Source: Anaeromyxobacteraceae bacterium
GTDB taxonomy: Bacteria; Myxococcota; Myxococcia; Myxococcales; Anaeromyxobacteraceae
DNA: 7,406 nucleotides
Assembly (NCBI GenBank): GCA_027349605.1
Contig: DAIEMM010000364.1
Span: 1 to 7,406, forward strand
Direction of reading: 5' to 3'
How positions within the stretch are numbered: position 1 is the stretch's first letter; each line of letters opens with the position of its first letter. The notes under the pieces are model-generated. The model searched no databases. It was not told the origin of the DNA and worked only from the letters and a program-made list of their open reading frames with translations. Of this stretch, positions 1 through 7,406 are shown piece by piece. Made by a program: the position numbers and the translations under genes.

Positions 1-345
1 GGAGGTGTCGTTCAGGTCCGAGAGCGAATCGGGCGGCGTGGCCACCAGGCGGATGGCGTCATACGGGAAGACGGTGGCGAGGCCGTTCGCCTCGTCGGAG
101 TGGTCGGCGAGGACCACCTCGGTCTTGCCGGACGGGAGCGAGGGGAAGGCCGGGGCGAGCAGCTGCCGGGCGCGCTCCAGGGCCCCGGCGGTCCGCTGCG
201 CCAGCGCCTCCTCGCCGACGTAGTGGTGGACGCGGAAATGCGGCGTCTCGAGGGTGCTCCAGCGCAGCGACGGGTCGTACTGGGCCGCGGCCAGCCCGGG
301 AGCGAGCGCGAGGAGGAGGGCGAGGAGTCGGGAAGGTCGGGTCAA
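1..345 (-). CDS. Secreted protein of unknown function, N-terminal part (possible peptidase-MA-like); runs off left edge
   Basis: Reading the minus strand from TTG at 345-343 gives 115 uninterrupted codons to the window edge. The start is chosen because it gives a classic signal peptide: a basic n-region (TRPSR, residues 2-6), a Leu/Ala hydrophobic core (7-15), and a likely signal peptidase I site in GLAAAQ (17-22), after Ala21. No in-frame ATG or GTG lies close upstream, and no clear Shine-Dalgarno is seen. The mature part begins YDPSLRW, followed by TPHFRVHHY (34-42), an amphipathic stretch rich in Ala/Arg (47-64), EVVLAD (76-81) and ANGLATVFPYDAI (86-98). From memory, this arrangement resembles the start of large secreted deltaproteobacterial proteins in which a gluzincin-type HExxH motif and beta-propeller repeats follow. 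Neither lies inside the window, so the function is inferred and weak. Coding itself is well supported. It is transcribed away from the transporter gene. Confidence 0.75.
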   Translation of the reverse strand, partial: MTRPSRLLALLLALAPGLAAAQYDPSLRWSTLETPHFRVHHYVGEEALAQRTAGALERARQLLAPAFPSLPSGKTEVVLADHSDEANGLATVFPYDAIRLVATPPDSLSDLNDTS

Positions 346-367
346 CGCGGGCTCGGAGGCGGTGCCG

Positions 368-397
368 ATGCTAGACGACTGGATTAGACTGCGCCAA
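368..397 (-). promoter_or_regulatory. Candidate sigma70-like promoter for the divergent secreted-protein gene
   Basis: On the minus strand TTGGCG (397-392) and TAGCAT (373-368) are separated by 18 nt. Each matches its consensus hexamer at 4 of 6 positions. The predicted transcription start falls about 15 nt before the TTG start codon at 345. It sits in the 57-bp divergent spacer and overlaps the -10-like element of the transporter gene on the other strand, so the two promoters could interfere. This is consensus matching by eye only. Confidence 0.35.
385..390 (+). promoter_or_regulatory. Candidate -10 element of the CDF transporter gene
   Basis: TAGACT (385-390) matches TATAAT at 4 of 6 positions and ends 12 nt before the ATG at 403. 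A start about 7 nt downstream would leave a leader of about 6 nt, too short for a ribosome binding site, and none is seen. No good -35 hexamer is present at 16-18 nt spacing. Similar elements precede coaD, the aminotransferase gene and carB. Confidence 0.3.
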
Positions 398-402
398 GCA
401 CC

Positions 403-1395
403 ATGGCGCACGACCACGATCATCCCCACGACCTCGACCACGAGCACGCGGTCGGGGCCCACGGCGCGGCGACCGCACGGAGCGCGCGGCGCCTCGGGCT
501 CTCGCTGGCCGTCACCGCGGGGATCATGGTCGCCGAGGCGGTGGGCGGACTCGTCTCCGGGTCGCTGGCGCTGGTCTCCGACGCCGGCCACATGCTGACC
601 GACGTGGCGGCCCTGGCGCTGGCGGTCCTGGCGGTGCGCTTCGCCTCGCGGCCCGCAGACGAGAAGCGCACCTTCGGATTCCACCGGGCCGAGGTGCTCG
701 CCGCCCAGGCCAACGTCGCCGCGCTGGTGGTCCTCACCGCGTGGATCGCCTGGGAGGCGGTGGACCGCCTTCGCCATCCCGGAACCCCCATCGAGCTCGG
801 GGTCATGGCGGGAGTGGCCGTGGTGGGGCTCGTCGCCAACCTCGTCGTGCTCCGCTGGCTGCACGCCGACCACAGCCTGAACGCCCGCTCGGCCTTCCTG
901 CACGTGCTGGGAGACGCGGTCTCCTCGGTGGTGGTGCTGGCCGGCGCGGCCGCCATGTGGTTCCAGCCCGGATGGACCTGGATCGACCCGGTCCTCTCCC
1001 TCGGCATCTCGCTCCTCATCCTCTGGGGAGCCCTGCGCCTCTCCCTCGAGGTCGCCGACATCCTCATGGAGGCGGTGCCCGGTCACCTGGCCATCGAGGA
1101 GGTCTGCGGCGCGATGGGCGAGGTCCAGGGAGTCCTCGCCGTCCACGACCTGCACGTCTGGACCATCTCCAGCGGGCACCACGCCCTCTCCGCCCACGTC
1201 GTCGTGGGAGACGGCGACCTGGGCCGGAACGACGCCATCCTCGACGACGTGAAGGGCCGGCTGCGGGAGCGGTTCGGGATCGACCACACCACCATCCAGA
1301 TCGAGTCGGCCCGCTACGCCCACCTGTACGACGACGTCCAGGCCCACGGGCACGCCCAGGAGGACCGCTGCGCGCCCCACGCGGCGGGGGGCTGA
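403..1395 (+). CDS. Cation diffusion facilitator (CDF) family efflux transporter, CzcD/ZnT-like
   Basis: This 330-residue inner-membrane antiporter of the Zn-CDF type probably exports Zn2+ (or Co2+/Cd2+) from the cytoplasm in exchange for protons. Six membrane segments can be read at about 30-50, 54-78, 98-118, 132-153, 164-186 and 193-214. The transport site is intact: H63 and D67 in DAGHMLTD of TM2, and H167 and D171 in HVLGDAVSS of TM5. This HxxxD pair is typical of zinc-selective members. The cytoplasmic ferredoxin-like domain (about 215-310) contains HDLHVW (248-253) and HTTIQIE (295-301). The N-terminus is His/Asp-rich (His at 3, 5, 7, 9, 13, 15, 20), and the tail adds His315, His317, Cys323 and His326, plausibly for metal binding. 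The ATG at 403 is the only start that keeps the His-rich head; the next in-frame Met is residue 42. No Shine-Dalgarno is visible. rsmD follows after 2 nt. The family is certain; the exact metal is inferred. Confidence 0.93.
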   Translation: MAHDHDHPHDLDHEHAVGAHGAATARSARRLGLSLAVTAGIMVAEAVGGLVSGSLALVSDAGHMLTDVAALALAVLAVRFASRPADEKRTFGFHRAEVLAAQANVAALVVLTAWIAWEAVDRLRHPGTPIELGVMAGVAVVGLVANLVVLRWLHADHSLNARSAFLHVLGDAVSSVVVLAGAAAMWFQPGWTWIDPVLSLGISLLILWGALRLSLEVADILMEAVPGHLAIEEVCGAMGEVQGVLAVHDLHVWTISSGHHALSAHVVVGDGDLGRNDAILDDVKGRLRERFGIDHTTIQIESARYAHLYDDVQAHGHAQEDRCAPHAAGG

Positions 1396-1397
1396 GC

Positions 1398-1934
1398 GTG
1401 CGGATCGTGGCGGGCGTCGCCCGCGGCCGGCGCCTCGCCGCACCCGACGGGGACGGGACCCGGCCCACCAGCGACAAGGTCCGCGGGGCCGTCTTCAACG
1501 TGCTCGGCCAGTTCTTCGACGGGGGCAGGGTCCTCGACCTGTACTCCGGCACGGGGGCGCTCGCCCTCGAGGCGCTCTCCCGGGGCTGCGCCGACGCCAC
1601 CTGCGTCGACGCGTCGGAGCAGGCCGCCGAGGTCATCGCCCGCAACGCGGCGGCCTGCGGCTTCGCCGGGAAGGTGACCGTGGTCCGGCGCCGGGTCGTC
1701 GACGCCCTCCGTGCGCTCCCCGCCGCGAGCTTCGACCTCGCCTTCGTCGACCCCCCGTACGCCGAGGGGCCCGGCGCCGCGCTCGAGGCCCTCGACCGGG
1801 TGCTCCGGCCCGGGGCGGCGGTGGTGGCCGAGCACGACCGCCGGGCCCCGCCACCCGAGCGGGTCGGGGCGCTCTCCCTCCAGGACCGGCGCGCCTACGG
1901 CGACACGGGAATCTCGATCTATCGGAGGGAGTAG
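1398..1934 (+). CDS. rsmD: 16S rRNA (guanine(966)-N(2))-methyltransferase RsmD
   Basis: The 178-residue product is an S-adenosylmethionine-dependent methyltransferase that modifies G966 (E. coli numbering) of 16S rRNA during small-subunit assembly. The GTG at 1398 is chosen because it gives VRIVAGVARGRRL, the usual RsmD N-terminus, and lies 2 nt after the transporter stop; a G-run just upstream (1386-1391) may act as a weak Shine-Dalgarno. Visible motifs are RPTSDKVRGAVFNVL (22-36), the SAM-binding motif I VLDLYSGTGALALEALSRG (45-63), an acidic residue at the end of the next strand (CVDAS, D71) and the catalytic DPPY (118-121) of N-methyltransferases. Length and motif order are normal for the family. 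The very short junction suggests translational coupling with the transporter. coaD follows after 16 nt, an rsmD-coaD pairing seen in many bacteria. Confidence 0.93.
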   Translation: MRIVAGVARGRRLAAPDGDGTRPTSDKVRGAVFNVLGQFFDGGRVLDLYSGTGALALEALSRGCADATCVDASEQAAEVIARNAAACGFAGKVTVVRRRVVDALRALPAASFDLAFVDPPYAEGPGAALEALDRVLRPGAAVVAEHDRRAPPPERVGALSLQDRRAYGDTGISIYRRE

Positions 1935-1936
1935 GG

Positions 1937-1942
1937 GATACT
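1937..1942 (+). promoter_or_regulatory. Candidate -10 element just upstream of coaD
   Basis: GATACT (1937-1942) lies 8 nt before the coaD ATG and is followed by CCGCGCC, as at similar elements before other genes here. It could give a near-leaderless coaD transcript. A purine-rich run (1924-1938, including GGAGG and AGGGGA) lies 12 nt or more from the ATG, rather far for a normal ribosome binding site. No convincing -35 is present, so readthrough from rsmD is at least as likely. Confidence 0.25.
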
Positions 1943-1950
1943 CCGCGCCG

Positions 1951-2442
1951 ATGCCTCGGCTCGCCATCTACCCCGGCTCCTTCGATCCCCTCACCAACGG
2001 CCACCTGTCGCTCATCCAGCGAGGCCTCAAGATCTTCGACGGCCTGGTCGTGGCGGTGGCCAACAACGCCGCCAAGAAGGCCCTCTTCTCCCTGGAGGAG
2101 CGCAAGCAGTTCATCCGCTCCGCGGTGGGGACCGACCCGCGCGTCGAGGTCGATCATTTCGAGACCCTGCTCGTCGACTACGCGAAGAAGCGCAAGATCC
2201 ACACCGTGCTCCGCGGGCTGCGGGCCGTGTCCGACTTCGAGTACGAGTTCCAGCTCGCCAACATGAACTCCAAGCTCGACCCCGATTTCGAGTCGGTCTT
2301 CGTCATGACCGGCCAGGACTACTTCTACGTCACCGGCAGCCTGGTCCGGGAGGTGGCGAGCTACGGCGGGGACGTCTCCGGCCTCGTCCCCGGCATCGTG
2401 GCCGAGGGGTTGCGCAAGAAGTTCCCCCCTAGTAGCCGGTGA
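1951..2442 (+). CDS. coaD: Phosphopantetheine adenylyltransferase CoaD
   Basis: This cytoplasmic enzyme (163 residues; E. coli 159) transfers AMP from ATP to 4'-phosphopantetheine, giving dephospho-CoA, the penultimate step of coenzyme A synthesis. The nucleotidyltransferase signature is complete at the N-terminus: YPGSFDPLTNGH (7-18), with catalytic H18. K42 follows in AAKKALF. RGLRAVSDFEYEFQLANMN (88-106) supplies R88 and R91. These align without gaps to E. coli H18, K42, R88 and R91. The C-terminal phosphate-binding motif, ISSS in E. coli (127-130), reads VTGS here, so the middle Ser129 is Gly. The ATG at 1951 is the only start giving the family's normal N-terminus. The gene lies 16 nt after rsmD, presumably in the same operon. 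I expect a functional enzyme; the substitution may be common in this lineage. Confidence 0.96.
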   Translation: MPRLAIYPGSFDPLTNGHLSLIQRGLKIFDGLVVAVANNAAKKALFSLEERKQFIRSAVGTDPRVEVDHFETLLVDYAKKRKIHTVLRGLRAVSDFEYEFQLANMNSKLDPDFESVFVMTGQDYFYVTGSLVREVASYGGDVSGLVPGIVAEGLRKKFPPSSR

Positions 2443-2464
2443 GCGGACCCCTCCGCAGCGGCCG

Positions 2465-2493
2465 TTCCCAACCGGGCCCTGAGTTGGTATCCT
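2465..2493 (+). promoter_or_regulatory. Candidate sigma70-like promoter for the aminotransferase gene
   Basis: TTCCCA (2465-2470) and TATCCT (2488-2493) are separated by exactly 17 nt, each matching consensus at 4 of 6 positions. This is the best-formed promoter candidate in the window. The predicted start near 2500 leaves a leader of about 40 nt containing a normal ribosome binding site. It implies that the aminotransferase begins its own unit rather than depending on readthrough from coaD. Confidence 0.45.
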
Positions 2494-2525
2494 CCGGGCC
2501 CCCATTCGCGCTTTCCCTTCGCTCC

Positions 2526-2530
2526 AGGAG
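2526..2530 (+). promoter_or_regulatory. Ribosome binding site of the aminotransferase gene
   Basis: AGGAG ends 9 nt before the ATG at 2540, and a second purine block, CGAGG, directly abuts the start codon. Together they support the chosen start, in contrast to the transporter and carB genes, which lack such a site. Confidence 0.65.
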
Positions 2531-2539
2531 ATCCCGAGG

Positions 2540-3739
2540 ATGAGACTCGCCAAGCGGCTCGATGCGGTGAAACCGTCTCCCACGCTCGCCATCACCGCCA
2601 AGGCGAAGGAGCTCAAGGCCAAGGGCATCGACGTGGTCGGCTTCGGGGCGGGCGAGCCCGACTTCGACACGCCGAAGGCCATCAAGCAGGCGGCCATCGC
2701 CGCCATCGACCAGGGGTTCACCAAGTACACCCCCACGAACGGCATCCCGGAGCTGCGCGAGGCCATCGCCAAGCGCATCGCCCAGGAGCACGGCATCGCC
2801 TACAAGCCCACGGAGGTTCTGGTCTCCTGCGGCGGCAAGCACGCCCTGTACAACCTGTTCCAGGCGCTCCTGAACCCCGGCGACGAGGTGGTCATCTTCG
2901 CCCCGTACTGGGTCAGCTACGCCGACATGGTCCGCCTCGCCGACGGCGTCCCGGTCATCGTCCAGACCCGTCACGAGGACGGCTTCGAGCCGAGCCACGC
3001 CGACATCAAGAAGGCCATCGGGCCGAAGACCCGCGCGGTCATCGTGAACAGCCCGTCCAACCCCACCGGCGCGGTCTTCGGCCGGGCCACCCTGCGCAAC
3101 ATCATCGACGAGGTGAAGGGCAAGGACATCCTGGTCGTCACCGACGACATCTACGACCGCCTCGTCTACAAGGGACGTTTCGAGAACGTCCTCACGGTCG
3201 ATCCCTCGCTCCACCCGCAGGTCGCGCTCGTGAACGGCGCCTCCAAGACCTACGCCATGACCGGGTGGCGCATCGGCTGGACGGCCGGCCCCCAGGCGCT
3301 CATCAGCGCCATGCAGAAGCTGCAGGACAACTCCACGTCCAACCCCGCGTCCATCTCGCAGAAGGCCGCCCTGGGGGCGCTCACGCTCCCCCTCGAGGCC
3401 GAGATCGAGACCATGCGGAAGATCTTCGACGAGCGTCGCCAGCACATCGTGAAGCGCCTGAACGCCATCCCGGGCGTGACCTGCTTCGACCCGGGCGGCG
3501 CCTTCTACGCCTTCCCCTACGTCGGCAAGCTCCTCGAGAAGAGGATCCCCGGCCAGGAGGAGCCCATCGGCACCGACGAGAAGTTCGTGGCCCACCTGCT
3601 CGACCACCACAAGGTGGCGGTCGTCCCCGGCTCGGCCTTCGGGGCCCCCGGGTACCTGCGCCTTTCCTTCGCCATCGCCCTGGACCAGATCGACAAGGGC
3701 GTCGACCGGATCGCCGAGATGGTGAAGAGCCTGGAGTAG
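2540..3739 (+). CDS. Class I PLP-dependent aminotransferase, probable aspartate aminotransferase (subgroup Ib)
   Basis: The 399-residue product is a fold-type I aminotransferase that most likely interconverts aspartate + 2-oxoglutarate and oxaloacetate + glutamate in the cytoplasm. PLP ligands are visible: Lys236 (GASKTYAMTGWRIGW) forms the Schiff base, Asp202 and Tyr205 lie in TDDIYDRL, and Asn174 lies in NSPSNPTG. Arg374 (YLRLSFA) should bind the substrate alpha-carboxylate. Lys100 in SCGGKHALYNLF matches the Lys that in the Thermus subgroup-Ib enzyme (K109) recognises the distal carboxylate, which favours aspartate or glutamate as substrate. KPSPTLA (11-17) and GEPDFDTP (38-45) are also typical of this subgroup. 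Some Ib enzymes also transaminate prephenate, so a role in phenylalanine/tyrosine synthesis is possible. Length is normal. It appears to have its own promoter and ribosome binding site. The family is certain; the substrate is likely but inferred. Confidence 0.93.
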   Translation: MRLAKRLDAVKPSPTLAITAKAKELKAKGIDVVGFGAGEPDFDTPKAIKQAAIAAIDQGFTKYTPTNGIPELREAIAKRIAQEHGIAYKPTEVLVSCGGKHALYNLFQALLNPGDEVVIFAPYWVSYADMVRLADGVPVIVQTRHEDGFEPSHADIKKAIGPKTRAVIVNSPSNPTGAVFGRATLRNIIDEVKGKDILVVTDDIYDRLVYKGRFENVLTVDPSLHPQVALVNGASKTYAMTGWRIGWTAGPQALISAMQKLQDNSTSNPASISQKAALGALTLPLEAEIETMRKIFDERRQHIVKRLNAIPGVTCFDPGGAFYAFPYVGKLLEKRIPGQEEPIGTDEKFVAHLLDHHKVAVVPGSAFGAPGYLRLSFAIALDQIDKGVDRIAEMVKSLE

Positions 3740-3763
3740 CCCCTTCGCCCTGCCCGAATCCCG

Positions 3764-3791
3764 CCCCCTCCGCGCGTACCCGCGGGGGGGG
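3764..3791 (+). terminator. Strong GC hairpin between the aminotransferase gene and carB (terminator-like, no U-tract)
   Basis: Bases 3764-3774 pair with 3781-3791 to give an 11-bp stem (one G-T wobble, at T3769/G3786) around a 6-nt loop. It starts 25 nt after the aminotransferase stop codon and ends 23 nt before the carB ATG. No run of T follows, so it is not a canonical intrinsic terminator. It may still slow or end transcription, protect the upstream mRNA 3' end, or act as a leader structure for carB. Confidence 0.35.
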
Positions 3792-3799
3792 TCCCATGT

Positions 3800-3805
3800 T
3801 AGGGT
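3800..3805 (+). promoter_or_regulatory. Candidate -10-like element upstream of carB
   Basis: TAGGGT (3800-3805) is only 3 of 6 to TATAAT but sits 9 nt before the carB ATG in the same arrangement as other elements here (TAnnnT then CCG). No Shine-Dalgarno precedes the carB start, which would fit a leaderless or near-leaderless mRNA. There is no credible -35; the upstream 17 nt fall in the GC hairpin. Weak evidence alone. Confidence 0.22.
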
Positions 3806-3814
3806 CCGCCCCCG

Positions 3815-7060
<3,246 letters not shown>

Positions 7061-7067
7061 CACGAGG

Positions 7068-7406
7068 ATGCCCAGCGATCGCATGCCCATGACTCCCGCA
7101 GGCCTGGTCCGGCTCAAGCAGGAACTGAAGCGCCTGAAGGGCGTGGAGCGCCAGCGCATCGTCCGGGAGATCGCAGAGGCGCGTTCCCACGGCGACCTCT
7201 CCGAGAACGCCGAGTACCACGCGGCCAAGGAGAAGCAGTCCCACGTGGAGGGGCGCATCCTCCAGGTGGAGCACTGGATCGCCTCGTCCGAGGTCATCGA
7301 CGTCACCAAGCACGCCGGCGACCGGGTGGTCTTCGGCGCCACGGTCACCATGGAGGACAGCGACTCCGGGGACGAGGTGACCTACCGGATCGTGGGGGAG
7401 CTCGAG
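7068..7406 (+). CDS. greA: Transcription elongation factor GreA, N-terminal part; runs off right edge
   Basis: The first 113 codons are present (E. coli GreA is 158 residues). GreA enters the secondary channel of RNA polymerase and stimulates cleavage of backtracked RNA, rescuing stalled complexes. The N-terminal coiled coil (about 10-75) carries at its tip GDLSENAEYHAAKEKQ (42-57), with the functional acidic pair D43 and E46 corresponding to E. coli D41 and E44. VIDVTK and FGATVTM follow, and then TYRIVGELE at the start of the C-terminal FKBP-like domain. The ATG at 7068 is preferred: purine-rich AAGGTGA (7054-7060) lies at suitable spacing and overlaps the carB stop, and GAGG abuts the start. 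Met6 and Met8 are possible alternatives, since E. coli GreA aligns with PMT at 7-9. The 7-nt gap to carB suggests co-transcription; carB-greA neighbours are also known from Pseudomonas. Confidence 0.96.
   Translation, partial: MPSDRMPMTPAGLVRLKQELKRLKGVERQRIVREIAEARSHGDLSENAEYHAAKEKQSHVEGRILQVEHWIASSEVIDVTKHAGDRVVFGATVTMEDSDSGDEVTYRIVGELE

Noticed and set aside
5..598. Plus-strand open frames in the first 600 bases.
   Set aside because: They are antisense to the secreted-protein gene or in the wrong frame of the transporter. Only the minus-strand frame gives a signal peptide and sensible protein.
741..1397. Upstream extension of the rsmD reading frame into the transporter gene, suggesting a longer fusion protein.
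   Set aside because: The extension is Arg/Pro/Gly-rich shadow of the transporter. The recognisable RsmD N-terminus begins exactly at the GTG at 1398.
1711..1950. Longer N-terminus for CoaD from an upstream ATG inside rsmD.
   Set aside because: The added residues are a Pro/Ser/Arg-rich shadow of rsmD. CoaD proteins normally start a few residues before the YPGSFDP motif, as with the ATG at 1951.
2443..2456. Small inverted repeat GCGGA-CCCC-TCCGC right after the coaD stop as a terminator.
   Set aside because: Only 5 bp of stem, no extension and no T-run. Expected often by chance at this G+C content.
1633..2796. A 387-codon minus-strand open frame across rsmD, coaD and the aminotransferase start.
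   Set aside because: Spans parts of three clear sense genes and two spacers, and is compositionally biased with no known domain.

Overview
The window is a compact, GC-rich (by eye around 70% G+C) bacterial chromosomal segment. It holds one divergent partial gene on the minus strand and six plus-strand genes, almost all housekeeping. Codon third positions are strongly G/C. Gene content and protein style suggest a deltaproteobacterial/Myxococcota-type genome (Anaeromyxobacter-like is my best guess), inferred from resemblance and not proven. I see no IS element, phage gene, CRISPR array, tRNA or rRNA.

Layout. Positions 1-345 (minus) hold the first 115 codons of a secreted protein starting at TTG; it runs off the left edge. 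A 57-bp divergent spacer (346-402) follows. The plus strand then reads: a CDF-family Zn2+/Co2+ efflux transporter (403-1395); rsmD, a 16S rRNA guanine methyltransferase, starting with GTG 2 nt after the transporter stop (1398-1934); coaD, phosphopantetheine adenylyltransferase (1951-2442); a 97-bp spacer with a good sigma70-like promoter; a subgroup-Ib aspartate aminotransferase (2540-3739); a 75-bp spacer with a strong GC hairpin; carB, the carbamoyl-phosphate synthase large subunit (3815-7060); and greA, a transcription cleavage factor, 7 nt later (7068 to the right edge, partial).

How the genes fit together. Transporter-rsmD-coaD is probably one transcription unit, with coaD possibly also having its own start. 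The aminotransferase probably begins a new unit, and carB-greA a third or a continuation. Aspartate aminotransferase and CarB supply aspartate and carbamoyl phosphate, the two substrates of aspartate transcarbamoylase, so their adjacency makes sense for pyrimidine and arginine synthesis. carA, the glutaminase partner of CarB, is not next to it and must lie elsewhere.

I found no convincing new biological system. The points most worth a second look are a recurring -10-like motif very close to start codons that lack Shine-Dalgarno sequences (possible leaderless mRNAs), the divergent TTG-started secreted gene, a Ser-to-Gly change in the phosphate-binding motif of CoaD, His-rich tails on the transporter, and the hairpin before carB.
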